A stretch of DNA of 64,000 bases from Alcaligenes faecalis. Lineage in GTDB: Bacteria > Pseudomonadota > Gammaproteobacteria > Burkholderiales > Burkholderiaceae_B. The stretch is from assembly GCF_041521385.1 (NCBI RefSeq), contig NZ_CP168006.1, forward strand, positions 3,721,590 through 3,785,589, read 5' to 3'. Below are positions 1 through 9,070 of this stretch, one piece after another. The notes below the pieces were generated by a model. It worked only from the letters and a program-made list of their open reading frames with translations. It did no database searches and had not been told where the DNA came from. Positions within the stretch are counted from its first letter, which is position 1; each line of letters opens with the position of its first letter. The position numbers and the translations under genes were made by a program.

Positions 1-438
1 CGTAACCAGTCAGAAAAATACGAGGCTCGTTTCTCCAGTGTGGAAATTGCTGCTTCGCCATCCTTGTTCTTCAAGGGCATGGAAGGGACGCGCTTGCCAG
101 TAGCTGTGGCTCACGGTGAAGGCTTTGCCAACTTCCAGCGTCAGGGCGATGCGTCCAAGGTCGCTGCTGCGGTTCACTTTGTGGATCATCGTGGTCAGCG
201 CACCGAGCAATACCCCCTGAACCCCAACGGCAGCCCTTACGGTTTGACCGGTGTCACCACGGCAGATGGCCGCTTCACCATCATGATGCCTCACCCGGAA
301 CGCGTAACGCGCAACGTCATGATGTCCTGGACGCCAGAGCAGTGGGGCGCCGCCGATCAGGGTGCTGATCAGATGGCAAATGGTGGATTTACTCCCTGGA
401 TGCGGATGTTTCGCAACGCTCGGGTCTGGATTGCGTAA
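1..438 (+). CDS. purL: Phosphoribosylformylglycinamidine synthase, C-terminal part (PurL)
   Basis: This is the last ~145 codons of PurL, which makes FGAM from FGAR, ATP and glutamine in purine synthesis. The reading frame is open from base 1, so the gene begins upstream of the window. The visible part is the end of the glutamine-amidotransferase domain. It carries the catalytic His-Glu pair in the motif MPHPERV (about codon 97) and the family's usual ending [10 protein letters not shown]. The catalytic cysteine lies outside the window. The gene ends 43 bases before guaB, another purine gene on the same strand. Identification rests on strong similarity to the known PurL tail; only the truncation by the window edge limits it. 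Confidence 0.95.
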   Translation, partial: RNQSEKYEARFSSVEIAASPSLFFKGMEGTRLPVAVAHGEGFANFQRQGDASKVAAAVHFVDHRGQRTEQYPLNPNGSPYGLTGVTTADGRFTIMMPHPERVTRNVMMSWTPEQWGAADQGADQMANGGFTPWMRMFRNARVWIA

Positions 439-481
439 TTGCTTACGCGTATAATCGATTTTTGGACGGAGTTATAAAAGC

Positions 482-1942
482 ATGCGTCTCATCAAGAAAG
501 CACTAACCTTCGACGATGTGTTGTTGGTTCCCGCTTACTCCGAGGTTCTGCCTCGCGATACATCCTTGCTCACCCGCTTTACGCGGGACATCACCCTGAA
601 TATCCCGCTGGTTTCGGCTGCCATGGACACGGTCACCGAAGCGCGTCTGGCTATTGCCATGGCACAGGAAGGCGGTATCGGGATCATCCACAAGAACCTG
701 ACGGCGGATGCTCAAGCACGTGAAGTTGCACGTGTGAAGCGTCACGAGTTCGGTATCGTGATTGATCCGGTTACGGTTACGCCCACCATGAAGGTGCGCG
801 ATGCCATCAACCTGCAGCGTCAGCACGGTATTTCCGGTTTGCCTGTGGTTGAGGCCGGCAAGCTGGTGGGTATTGTTACCAACCGCGATCTGCGCTTTGA
901 AGACCGCCTGGATCTGCCGTTGCGTGATGTCATGACGCCTCAAGAGCGTCTGATCACCATGCACGAAGGCGCCACGCTGGACGAAGCGCAGGCCCTGATG
1001 CACCGCCATCGCCTGGAGCGTGTGCTGATCGTTAATGATCAGTTCCAGTTGCGTGGTCTGGCAACGGTTAAGGATATTGTCAAAAACACCGAGCACCCTA
1101 TGGCCAGCAAAGACAGCCATGGTCAGTTGCGCGTCGGCGCTGCGGTTGGTGTGGGTGACGGCACGGAAGAGCGTGTCGAGAAACTGGCCGCAGCCGGTGT
1201 GGACGTGGTGGTGGTGGACACTGCCCACGGTCATTCCCGTGGTGTTATCGAGCGCGTTCGCTGGGTCAAGAAGAATTTCCCTCGTATTCAGGTTATTGGC
1301 GGCAATATTGCTACTGCTGATGCCGCTCGTGCTTTGGTCGAGGCCGGTGCAGATTGCGTCAAGGTCGGTATTGGCCCTGGCTCTATTTGTACGACTCGTA
1401 TTGTGGCCGGCGTGGGTGTCCCTCAAATTACCGCGATTGCTGACGTTGCCAAGGCATTGGAAGGTACGGGTGTACCCCTGATCGCTGACGGTGGTATTCG
1501 CTTCTCCGGTGACGTGTCCAAGGCCTTGGCCGCAGGTGCTTCCGCTTGCATGATGGGCGGTATGTTTGCCGGTACTGAAGAGTCCCCCGGCGAAGTGGTG
1601 CTGTTCCAGGGCCGTTCCTACAAATCCTACCGCGGTATGGGTAGTTTGGGCGCTATGGTCGATGGTTCGGCGGATCGTTATTTCCAGGATCCTTCGAACA
1701 ATGCTGACAAGCTGGTTCCAGAAGGTATTGAAGGCCGTGTGCCTTACAAGGGCAGTGTGATTGCCATTATTTACCAACTGATTGGCGGCATCCGGGCTTC
1801 CATGGGCTACTGCGGTTGCAAATCCATCGAGGAATTGCACACCAAGGCTGAGTTCGTAGAAATTACGGCTGCGGGTGTACGTGAGTCTCACGTGCATGAT
1901 GTGCAGATCACCAAGGAAGCGCCTAATTACCGCGCTGACTGA
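482..1942 (+). CDS. guaB: Inosine-5'-monophosphate dehydrogenase
   Basis: GuaB oxidises IMP to XMP with NAD+, the committed step of GMP synthesis in the cytosol. The 486-residue length is standard. The N-terminal catalytic segment ([12 protein letters not shown]) is interrupted by a CBS-domain pair at about residues 95-210. The TIM-barrel catalytic loop GPGSICTTR places the nucleophilic cysteine at residue 303. The ATG start is preceded by GGAG. A strong rho-independent terminator follows the stop. guaA, which uses the product, lies about 1.6 kb downstream. In many betaproteobacteria the two genes are close together; here an AraC remnant and a hydrolase separate them. Confidence 0.98.
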   Translation: MRLIKKALTFDDVLLVPAYSEVLPRDTSLLTRFTRDITLNIPLVSAAMDTVTEARLAIAMAQEGGIGIIHKNLTADAQAREVARVKRHEFGIVIDPVTVTPTMKVRDAINLQRQHGISGLPVVEAGKLVGIVTNRDLRFEDRLDLPLRDVMTPQERLITMHEGATLDEAQALMHRHRLERVLIVNDQFQLRGLATVKDIVKNTEHPMASKDSHGQLRVGAAVGVGDGTEERVEKLAAAGVDVVVVDTAHGHSRGVIERVRWVKKNFPRIQVIGGNIATADAARALVEAGADCVKVGIGPGSICTTRIVAGVGVPQITAIADVAKALEGTGVPLIADGGIRFSGDVSKALAAGASACMMGGMFAGTEESPGEVVLFQGRSYKSYRGMGSLGAMVDGSADRYFQDPSNNADKLVPEGIEGRVPYKGSVIAIIYQLIGGIRASMGYCGCKSIEELHTKAEFVEITAAGVRESHVHDVQITKEAPNYRAD

Positions 1943-1967
1943 TCTTAACCAGTCTCTTGCATGCCAG

Positions 1968-1999
1968 AAACCGCCAGCCTTTGGGTTGGCGGTTTTTTT
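1968..1999 (+). terminator. Rho-independent terminator after guaB
   Basis: An 11-bp stem (AACCGCCAGCC paired with GGTTGGCGGTT, one G-U pair) with a TTTG loop is followed by a run of seven T. It lies 26 bases after the guaB stop codon. Confidence 0.92.
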
Positions 2000-2094
2000 G
2001 TTGCTTGTGTTGTGGCGGGGGGCTAGGTCTTAGGGTGGACGTCTCTTGCGGGCTGGGCGGGGGCGCGGGGCGGACCGCTTGCCGGTGCTGCACA

Positions 2095-2487
2095 CCGGTG
2101 CCCTTGGCAGCATCTGAACTGCCTGTATTGCCGTTTCATCTGCCTTGGCTCGAAGAGCTGCGCTTGCTTTGGGTGTGTCGTCATCTGGAGGCTAGCCCCG
2201 ATGATGATAGAGGTGCAAATGTCTGGGCCAAGCAACTGGCCATGAGTGTCAAAACTTTCCAACGCCTGTTTCGTCGCCATACTGGCATCAGCTTTGGATA
2301 ATGGCGTCAATTTGCTCGTTTGTTGAGGTCTTTGGAGGGCTTGGCCACCGGTGAACCTGTTGTGCAAGTGGCTTTGCAACGTGGTTATGCCAGTCAAAGC
2401 GCCTATGCCGCTGTGTTCCGGCGGCATTTCGGGGTCACTCCCAGAGAGTTTTATCGCTCTAAAGACAGCGTGGACGAGGCAGATTAG
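2095..2487 (+). pseudogene. Remnant of an AraC-family transcriptional regulator
   Basis: Frame 1 from about 2095 reads as the linker and double helix-turn-helix of an AraC-family regulator, starting near LPFHLPW. The first HTH (KQLAMSVKTFQRLFRRHTG) ends at an in-frame TAA at 2299-2301. The position before WRQ is normally Gly-Glu/Lys/Gln. The same frame continues immediately after the stop with WRQFARLLRSLEGL and the second HTH (QRGYASQSAYAAVFRRHFGVTP) to TAG at 2485-2487. The N-terminal cupin domain of about 150 residues is missing. The remnant resembles the intact AraC gene at 53703-54539, which has LPFHLPWPED at the same place. Both truncation and a nonsense codon make function unlikely. 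Its end overlaps the convergent hydrolase gene by four bases. Confidence 0.85.
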
Positions 2488-3374
2488 TCCGCCAGCTCCA
2501 GTAGCAGTCGGGCCAGCATGTCGGGGTGAGTAATCGCCGCGCTGTGTCCGCATTCCAGTTCATGAAACTCCCAATCCTTCTGCTGACGAGCCCATTCGCG
2601 TGAGGTATCAACCCCTCTGAAAGTGGGCTGTGTGCAGGAGATATAGGAGCAAGGACGGCCATTTCCAATGACGGGGTTCTGTAAACGCAGGGAAGAGCCG
2701 TAAACGCTAAGTGGCTGTGGAGTCAGGCGGTTTCCAACAAAGTGCAAATCCTCTGTAGCATGCAGCCCCAACGCGCTAAGGGGAGGAGGGGGGACCGCGG
2801 GGATTGCGTTTTGGCCAGCCGAGGCGATCATACTTTCCACCATTTTTTCAGGCAGGGTATCAAACGTGCTCGTACCATTAGGTAGGATAAACGCATCCAG
2901 ATAAATCAGATGGCGTATGCAACGGGGCATGACATCAGCCACACCACTAATCACTAGCCCACCAAAGCTGTGGCCCACCACAATGACGTTGGACAGCTCC
3001 TCCCAGCGTATCAAATTAGCGACATCGTCCACAAAGGTATTCAGGGTGATGTCTGGGTTGAGCAAGTGGCTGCGTTCGCCCAGGCCGGTCAGCGTGGGGG
3101 TATAGACTTTATGGCCTTTGGCCTGCAGCCGTGCGGCCAGCCGGGACCAACACCAACCACCATGCCAGGCACCGTGAACCAGCACAAACGTCAGGCTGTC
3201 GGACACCTCGTCGGTATCTTCCTGACATTCGTAGGCAAAGCTGTGCGAGCGATCGCCGGCGGGACCGGGAGCGGGGATATAGCTGCCACCGCTTTGTTGT
3301 GGGCCGGCCTGTGCAGGTCGGGATTCATGGTGTTCATTGAGCTCGTTTGGATGAGGGGTACGACTCGAAGACAT
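2484..3374 (-). CDS. Alpha/beta hydrolase (esterase, HGAWHGGWCW type)
   Basis: The protein (296 residues) has the oxyanion motif LVHGAWHGGWCW and the nucleophile elbow GHSFGG. A catalytic histidine is likely in ECGHSAAITHP near the C terminus. This pattern belongs to small alpha/beta-hydrolase esterases related to plant methyl-ester and hydroxynitrile-lyase enzymes; the substrate is unknown. The start at 3374 is chosen because GGGAG lies seven bases upstream, whereas a longer frame from 3422 has no ribosome site. The first ~58 residues are an unusual low-complexity, Pro/Ser/Gln/His-rich extension before the hydrolase fold. The gene lies between guaB and guaA on the opposite strand. A later GTG start just before the fold is possible. 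Confidence 0.8.
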   Translation of the reverse strand: MSSSRTPHPNELNEHHESRPAQAGPQQSGGSYIPAPGPAGDRSHSFAYECQEDTDEVSDSLTFVLVHGAWHGGWCWSRLAARLQAKGHKVYTPTLTGLGERSHLLNPDITLNTFVDDVANLIRWEELSNVIVVGHSFGGLVISGVADVMPRCIRHLIYLDAFILPNGTSTFDTLPEKMVESMIASAGQNAIPAVPPPPLSALGLHATEDLHFVGNRLTPQPLSVYGSSLRLQNPVIGNGRPCSYISCTQPTFRGVDTSREWARQQKDWEFHELECGHSAAITHPDMLARLLLELAD

Positions 3375-3535
3375 GCTGAAACTCCCAAAATGGCTGCATG
3401 TACTGTAGCTGCCTTGCTGCATGAATGCCAGTGATGCAGGACAATTTCAGCCTGGAGTATTTCTGCGGCTCCCTAAGCGGCGCTACACAGCGTAAAATAG
3501 ATCCTTTACCGCTTTATTATTGGCTCGATACTTTC

Positions 3536-5122
3536 ATGCACCAGCGAATTCTGATTCTTGATTACGGCTCCCAGGTTACCCAGCTTATTGCGCGTCGTGT
3601 ACGCGAAGCCGGTGCTTACTGTGAAATTCACCCCGGTGATGTCAGCGATGAATTCATCCGTTCCCAAGAAGGCCTGAAAGGGATTATTTTGTCAGGCAGT
3701 CACGCCTCGGTCTATGCCGACGACGCTCTGCAAGTACCCGCTGCAGCCTTTGACGCTGGTGTGCCCGTGCTGGGCATTTGCTACGGTATGCAAGCCATGG
3801 CCCGCCAACTGGGTGGTGTTACCGAAGGCTCGGATAAGCGTGAATTCGGTTACGCCGAAGTCCGTGCACACGGCCACACCAAATTGCTGGACGGTATCCA
3901 GGATTTCGCCACGGCAGAAGGCCACGGCATGCTCAAAGTCTGGATGAGCCATGGCGATAAAGTAACCGCCTTGCCCCCCGGCTTCAAGTTGATGGCTTCC
4001 ACGCCCACCTGCCCCATCGCCGGTATGGCTGATGAAGATCGCGGGTTCTACGCGGTTCAGTTCCACCCTGAAGTCACCCATACCGTCCAAGGTGCAGCCT
4101 TGTTCCAACGTTTTGTGCGCGATATTTGCGGTTGCGTGGGGGATTGGAACATGCCGGACTACGTGCAGGAGGCCATCGCCAATATTCGTGAACAAGTCGG
4201 CGACGAAGAAGTGATCCTGGCCCTGTCCGGTGGTGTCGATTCCTCCGTTGCTGCCGCTCTGATCCATCAAGCTATCGGTGACAAGCTGACTTGCGTATTC
4301 GTGGACCACGGCCTGCTGCGTCTGAACGAAGCCCAGCAAGTCATGAGTACCTTCGCCGACAATATGGGTTTGAAGATTATCCATATCGATGCATCCGACC
4401 GCTTCCTGGGCAAATTGGCTGGTGTCACTGATCCAGAGGCCAAGCGCAAGATCATTGGCCGCGAATTTGTGGAAATCTTCCAGGAGGAAGCCGCCAAGCT
4501 TAGCAACGCCCGCTGGTTGGCCCAAGGCACAATCTACCCGGACGTAATCGAATCCGCTGCAGCCAAATCCGGTAAAGCCACCGGCATTAAATCCCACCAC
4601 AACGTGGGCGGCCTGCCGGAAACATTGAACCTGAAGCTGCTGGAGCCCCTGCGCGAACTGTTCAAAGACGAGGTGCGCAAACTGGGCGTAGCCCTGGGCC
4701 TGCCACCCGCAATGGTCTACCGTCACCCCTTCCCAGGCCCAGGCTTGGGTGTCCGTATTCTGGGTGAAATCAAGCGCGAATATGCCGACCTGTTGCGTCA
4801 GGCCGATGCTATCTTCATCGAAGAGTTGCGCAACACCGTCGACCAAGAAACCGGCAAGAACTGGTACGACCTGACTTCTCAGGCCTTCACTGTTTTCCTA
4901 CCCGTGAAAAGCGTAGGCGTGATGGGCGACGCCCGTACCTATGAGTACGTGGTTGCCATGCGTGCCGTACAGACAACCGACTTCATGACGGCTGACTGGG
5001 CTGAACTGCCATACTCGCTGCTCAAGCGAACCTCTGGCCGTATCATCAACGAAGTGCGCGGCATTAATCGTGTGACCTACGACGTAAGCAGCAAGCCGCC
5101 AGCGACGATCGAGTGGGAGTGA
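3536..5122 (+). CDS. guaA: GMP synthase (glutamine-hydrolysing)
   Basis: GuaA aminates XMP to GMP using glutamine and ATP. The N-terminal class-I glutamine amidotransferase domain has its nucleophile Cys82 in LGICYGMQ and the His-Glu partner in FHPEVTH. The ATP-pyrophosphatase domain carries the P-loop LSGGVDSS at about residue 225. The C-terminal dimerisation domain ends [17 protein letters not shown], as in other GuaA proteins. Length is 528 residues. The start at 3536 ([14 protein letters not shown]) fits the family; a 37-residue upstream extension of the frame does not and no strong ribosome site is visible. A terminator follows. The 3' end of guaA is a known integration site for genomic islands, and foreign-looking genes follow here. 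Confidence 0.97.
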   Translation: MHQRILILDYGSQVTQLIARRVREAGAYCEIHPGDVSDEFIRSQEGLKGIILSGSHASVYADDALQVPAAAFDAGVPVLGICYGMQAMARQLGGVTEGSDKREFGYAEVRAHGHTKLLDGIQDFATAEGHGMLKVWMSHGDKVTALPPGFKLMASTPTCPIAGMADEDRGFYAVQFHPEVTHTVQGAALFQRFVRDICGCVGDWNMPDYVQEAIANIREQVGDEEVILALSGGVDSSVAAALIHQAIGDKLTCVFVDHGLLRLNEAQQVMSTFADNMGLKIIHIDASDRFLGKLAGVTDPEAKRKIIGREFVEIFQEEAAKLSNARWLAQGTIYPDVIESAAAKSGKATGIKSHHNVGGLPETLNLKLLEPLRELFKDEVRKLGVALGLPPAMVYRHPFPGPGLGVRILGEIKREYADLLRQADAIFIEELRNTVDQETGKNWYDLTSQAFTVFLPVKSVGVMGDARTYEYVVAMRAVQTTDFMTADWAELPYSLLKRTSGRIINEVRGINRVTYDVSSKPPATIEWE

Positions 5123-5170
5123 TCCCGCGTCCGGCACAGACTGGCACCTGAAGGCATAAAAAAGCCGCTA

Positions 5171-5204
5171 AGCCCGCGTCATTGCGGGCTTTTTTGTTTT
5201 TTTT
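5171..5204 (+). terminator. Rho-independent terminator after guaA
   Basis: The stem AGCCCGC/GCGGGCT with a six-base loop is followed by a long T-rich tract (TTTTTTGTTTTTTTT). Confidence 0.92.
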
Positions 5205-5415
5205 GTCTGGCATGCTCTGGCCACAAAGGGAAGCGCCAAGCACTGTTTGAACATCGGGTTCTCTTTTTAGCGTAATTCATCTACGACCTTTCCGGCCGAA
5301 GTACAGGGAGTTGCTATCGAGCCAGAGCCGCAGGGCTGTTGCAGGACACGGGCGCGGGCCGAATCTGCGGCTTTGCGTACAGGGAGCCTTGGGGGCATTG
5401 GGGTGGGGAAATGGT

Positions 5416-5441
5416 AAACTTGGCCAAACTTTGGAAAACTT
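5416..5441 (+). repeat. Three AAACTT direct repeats at exact 10-bp spacing
   Basis: AAACTT begins at 5416, 5426 and 5436, so the repeats fall on the same DNA face. They end 30 bases before the start of the small HTH gene. Position and phasing suggest an operator for that HTH protein, by analogy with controller-protein boxes of restriction-modification systems; this is inference. Confidence 0.6.
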
Positions 5442-5471
5442 CGCCGTGTACTACCAAGCGAGCCGCCTTAT

Positions 5472-5687
5472 ATGAATCAATCTGATAGTGAAATTCTCAC
5501 TCTGGACGAAGTGGCGATCTATCTCAAGGCAGGGAAGAAGACAGTCTACCGACTTGCCCAGCAAGGGGAGATACCGGGGTTCAAGCTGGGCGGAACCTGG
5601 CGCTTTCGCCGTGGCGAGCTGGATCGGTGGATTGCGAACCGCATCGGCAAGGCGAATGTTGGAAACGAAGTCGGGGCAACAGAGTGA
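5472..5687 (+). CDS. Small excisionase-family helix-turn-helix protein
   Basis: This 71-residue protein is almost entirely one winged-HTH of the excisionase/MerR-like type: LTLDEVAIYLKAGKKTVYRL, then GEIPGFKLGGTWRFRRGELDRWI. Such proteins bind short DNA repeats and act as excisionases or local transcription controllers. Its stop overlaps the GTG start of the methyltransferase gene (GTGA), so the two are translationally coupled. Three phased AAACTT repeats lie just upstream. No integrase gene is nearby, so a controller role for the downstream methyltransferase and putative nuclease is more likely than a role in excision. That role is inferred from position only. Confidence 0.85.
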   Translation: MNQSDSEILTLDEVAIYLKAGKKTVYRLAQQGEIPGFKLGGTWRFRRGELDRWIANRIGKANVGNEVGATE

Positions 5688-7843
5688 CTACTACTCCTAC
5701 TCAGGAAGAAATGAACCGCGCAAAATCGAATCAATCACTGTTACGAGAAGTCTTTGACGCGAGTGGTCTCGACCAACAGGGCTTGGCCCAATACCTTGGA
5801 ACGTCTTATTTTTCAGTCGTCCGATGGACACGTGGAGACATCGAGCCTAGCGAGGATGTCATTAAACAATTGCACGGTTTACTTGAGCGTGTGAATGCGG
5901 GTCATACTATTGATCTGGCGAGTTTGAATGTGAATCGTATATTCGCATCACGTGGTATCCGAAAAAAAACCATTGCTAACGACTATGAAGGCACAGTCGC
6001 AATGCGTGATGAGCCTGGCCCGTATTTACTTTCCCGGCTTAAGAATGGATCGCTTTGGGGTAATGGGAAGCAGCGTCTTGCAGAAATTCTGTCTTCCCAC
6101 AGCGACGCGGCAGAGACGGTCGACCAGGCCGTGGCGGAAGGGGTTTCCGCTGGAAAGAACACCTATACCTACGATGCTCACACATACCATACCAAGGTGC
6201 CGCCACAAGGTATCGCCCAAGTCTTGCAGAAGTATCTGCCGTCTGGAGGAGTGGTACTAGATCCCTTCGCCGGAAGTGGCATGACAGGCGTGGCTGCCCT
6301 CACGACAGGTCACGATGTCATCCTGAACGAGCTTTCCCCCGCCGCTGGATTTATAGCTGACCGTTTCACATCACAGTGTGATCCAGCGGCGCTGAGGGCG
6401 GCTGTCAAGACAGTTATGCAGAGTCTTGCCGGACTGCGGAAAAAAATATACACCACTCAGTGTCGAACGTGCGCTAAGGAAACCGAGCTACTGTTTACCG
6501 TCTGGTCATATAAGGTTACTTGCAGCGAATGCAGTAATGAGTTTGTCCTTTGGGACGAATGTCGTAGCTATGGCAAAACCGTTCGGGAGCACAAATTTCT
6601 TCGTGAGTTTCCTTGCCCTCACTGCAAGCAACAGGTGAAGAAGTCGCGCCTTGCTCGCACGACTCCGGTGCCTGTTCTTGTTGGCTACAAGTGCTGTGGG
6701 AAAGTGCAGTCCGAGGTTCCGCCTAACGAGGCCGATCTGAAGCTGATTGCTTCGATTGAGGCAAATAACTTTACTGCAGTGGATTTCGTCCCTGATTTCG
6801 AGTTACCCGATGGCGTGAACCTTGCGCAACCCAAACGTCATGGTCTTACCAACATCAAGAATTTCTACACTGCGAGGAATCTTGCGGCGATGAGTCAGCT
6901 TTGGCAGGCGATCCACAGGATTGAGGACACGAATCTTGCAGCGTTCCTCGGCTTTGTTTTTACCTCGCTCTACCAACGCGTAACAAAACTATCCGAGTAC
7001 CGATTTTGGGGTGGCAGTGGGAATACCGCGAACTTCAATGTTCCCTATATTTTCAATGAAGCCAATATCTTTGTAACCTTCGAGCGCAAGGCGCGTTCGA
7101 TCATTGACCACCTTGAGACAACGGCACAGGCCTATACAGGTCGTTGTGTCGTTAATACGGGGTCTGCGACTAATCTCTCGTGTCTGCCAGACAACAGTGT
7201 TGACTTGATCTTCACTGATCCGCCATTCGGAGCCAATATCAACTACAGCGAGATGAATATGCTGTGGGAGTCGTGGCTCAAGGTCTATACGGATTCTACG
7301 AATGAGGCGATCGTCAATCGCGTCCAGAAAAAAGACGCTGGCAAATATCAGGACTTGATGACGCAAAGCCTCCAAGAATGCTACCGCGTTTTGCGGCCAG
7401 GTCACTGGCTGGTGCTTGTTTTCATGAATTCTTCTGAAGACATTTGGAATCGTATCCGTCGCGCTGTATTGGACGCTGGTTTTACAATTGAACGGGTCGA
7501 TATCTTTGACAAACAACACGGTACTTTTAAGCAGTTCGTTAGCGACAACACAGCGGGTGCTGACCTTATGCTCCATTGTCGTAAATCCAAGTACACGAGC
7601 CCTTCAGCGACGACCAACAACGTGGCTAACGTAATGTCCGTGAAGGATTTTTTCGATAATCGTAGTGGAATTGTCCCGGTTTTGCCTTACTTGCATGTCA
7701 GGCGGGACGCCGATATCGATTATCGAACACTGTACAGTGAATATCTGGCTGATAGTCTCTTGCAACACGGTAGGATGCTTGACTTCAGTACGTTCCGGTC
7801 CCAGGCAATGGATATTCTCGAACAGAAAAAGGGTAGGGCTTAA
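5684..7843 (+). CDS. HTH and zinc-finger containing DNA methyltransferase (candidate N6-adenine/N4-cytosine type)
   Basis: The 719-residue protein starts with an XRE-like HTH (about residues 26-60, QQGLAQYLGTSYFSVVRWTRG). The SAM-binding motif I is DPFAGSGMT at residue 193 and the catalytic motif IV is DPPFG at residue 512. Between them lie paired cysteines at 260/263, 280/283 and 311/314, which look like zinc ribbons and fill the position of a target-recognition region. The order motif I, recognition region, motif IV resembles alpha-class amino-methyltransferases. The GTG start overlaps the stop of the small HTH gene; an ATG at 5711 is an alternative but its AGGAAG is only two bases away. 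The stop overlaps the ATG of the next gene (TAATG). Base composition is visibly more AT-rich than in the flanking purine and methionine genes. Target sequence unknown. Confidence 0.85.
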   Translation: MTTTPTQEEMNRAKSNQSLLREVFDASGLDQQGLAQYLGTSYFSVVRWTRGDIEPSEDVIKQLHGLLERVNAGHTIDLASLNVNRIFASRGIRKKTIANDYEGTVAMRDEPGPYLLSRLKNGSLWGNGKQRLAEILSSHSDAAETVDQAVAEGVSAGKNTYTYDAHTYHTKVPPQGIAQVLQKYLPSGGVVLDPFAGSGMTGVAALTTGHDVILNELSPAAGFIADRFTSQCDPAALRAAVKTVMQSLAGLRKKIYTTQCRTCAKETELLFTVWSYKVTCSECSNEFVLWDECRSYGKTVREHKFLREFPCPHCKQQVKKSRLARTTPVPVLVGYKCCGKVQSEVPPNEADLKLIASIEANNFTAVDFVPDFELPDGVNLAQPKRHGLTNIKNFYTARNLAAMSQLWQAIHRIEDTNLAAFLGFVFTSLYQRVTKLSEYRFWGGSGNTANFNVPYIFNEANIFVTFERKARSIIDHLETTAQAYTGRCVVNTGSATNLSCLPDNSVDLIFTDPPFGANINYSEMNMLWESWLKVYTDSTNEAIVNRVQKKDAGKYQDLMTQSLQECYRVLRPGHWLVLVFMNSSEDIWNRIRRAVLDAGFTIERVDIFDKQHGTFKQFVSDNTAGADLMLHCRKSKYTSPSATTNNVANVMSVKDFFDNRSGIVPVLPYLHVRRDADIDYRTLYSEYLADSLLQHGRMLDFSTFRSQAMDILEQKKGRA

Positions 7844-8808
7844 TGTTTTACTTGGAAGCGTTTACAGATACAGAGCAGGAGTTAGCCAAGAAGAGGCTTG
7901 CCACACAAGTCGCCTCGATGATGGGGAGAAAACTTGAGGAAGGGGACTGGAGTCGCGTTTACTGCCTTGCCAAAAACATCCCTGATGGAGGGTGGAGCAA
8001 TCTGCATATCGATGTCAATTATCAGGGACTGGGACTTGAGATGAAGTTGCTGCGTATCGCGGGCCTTCGGGATAGACCAATCAAGTCGGTTTGCGGTACG
8101 ACGCTGATGCACCCTGCAGCGACGAGATCCATCCGCATTGACGACACCTCGCGCAACGCCACTGATGTCATGCAAGATGTGTTCAAACAGTATGCGGAGT
8201 TGATTCAAGAGCGCACCAATCGCGTCAAAGAGGCCGCACCTCACAAAACCCCAGACATGCGCACAGGCTGGCTGCTTTGGGAAGATAATCTAACGGAGTT
8301 TCTGTACTTTGAGGAGCGGATGCTTGCACCCAATCCTGAACAATTTACTGCTGAATGGAATATCACCCCCGCCAGGGGCGCTCGCAAGGCTAGCAAGAGC
8401 CTTTGGATCTACGATAAAGACACTAGACAAAAACGCTACTCCGTCACCACCAGCGCGGGTATCAAGATCCAACCTTATTTTGATGTACCGCTGCCCTCAG
8501 ACGAGAATCTCTATTATTTTCGAGTTCAAAGCGAACCGATCAATGCAACAACCGTTCGCCTATGGATTTCGGCTGCGACGGCCAGTGCAATCAAGATTAA
8601 GCTTGGCTCGCTTGACTCGGCTACTGTGAGCACAGCCATCCTCCATACTGTTGAGCGAGTTGGCAGTATTGAGCAGGCTCCAGAGGACGATGATGGGCTT
8701 GCGGTCGGTATAGACATCAGCAAGGAAGCACATAATCTGCTGGTGGCTACATGGGAAGCGGTAAGTGATGAGCATCGAGCTCAACTGCTCCTGACGGCGC
8801 TTGCTTAA
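7843..8808 (+). CDS. Candidate restriction endonuclease of the methyltransferase operon
   Basis: I do not recognise the family of this 321-residue protein. It starts inside the stop codon of the methyltransferase gene (TAATG), which implies coupled translation and a linked function. An Asp57-X8-Glu66-X-Lys68 pattern (in HIDVNYQ and LEMKLLR) fits a PD-(D/E)XK nuclease core following a beta-hairpin. The rest includes aromatic and charged stretches such as WLLWEDNLTEFLYFEERM but no other known motif. The layout controller-like HTH, methyltransferase, nuclease matches type II restriction-modification operons. The nuclease call is inference from the short motif and context. A different methyltransferase-associated protein is possible. 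Confidence 0.55.
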   Translation: MFYLEAFTDTEQELAKKRLATQVASMMGRKLEEGDWSRVYCLAKNIPDGGWSNLHIDVNYQGLGLEMKLLRIAGLRDRPIKSVCGTTLMHPAATRSIRIDDTSRNATDVMQDVFKQYAELIQERTNRVKEAAPHKTPDMRTGWLLWEDNLTEFLYFEERMLAPNPEQFTAEWNITPARGARKASKSLWIYDKDTRQKRYSVTTSAGIKIQPYFDVPLPSDENLYYFRVQSEPINATTVRLWISAATASAIKIKLGSLDSATVSTAILHTVERVGSIEQAPEDDDGLAVGIDISKEAHNLLVATWEAVSDEHRAQLLLTALA

Positions 8809-9070
8809 AAAGCGACTGCTGGATGTGTCAATGGTGTTGACTAATTTAAAGGCTGATAGGGCGCGAGAGACTGATATCGATGATCCGTGCCAAGCATTTG
8901 GCGTCACTCGATAGGCCCGGTATGGGCATATATGACCACAGGGGGAGCTGCATTCAGACGGAGTGGAGTTATTTCACTGCCTGTGAGCAGCTTGCGCCAT
9001 GAGCACATAGATAGAAATCGAAGTCCAGCTCTGCGCTAAGGGTGATTCATATTCAGAATAAAATGGATAA

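Larger units (their letters stand above)
5123..5471. other. Gap between guaA and the accessory block
   Basis: These 349 bases hold the guaA terminator and, next to the HTH gene, three direct repeats (listed separately). Between about 5205 and 5410 I see no convincing gene, tRNA or integrase remnant. Confidence 0.6.

Noticed and set aside
503..1897. A 464-codon open frame antisense to guaB
   Set aside because: Same reason; low-complexity His/Thr/Asn-rich translation and no ribosome site.
8960..8985. GGAGTGGAGTT-like sequence as a second copy of the guaA 3' end (attachment site)
   Set aside because: Only a short, imperfect match to the guaA end GAGTGGGAGTGA; no integrase and no longer direct repeat was found.
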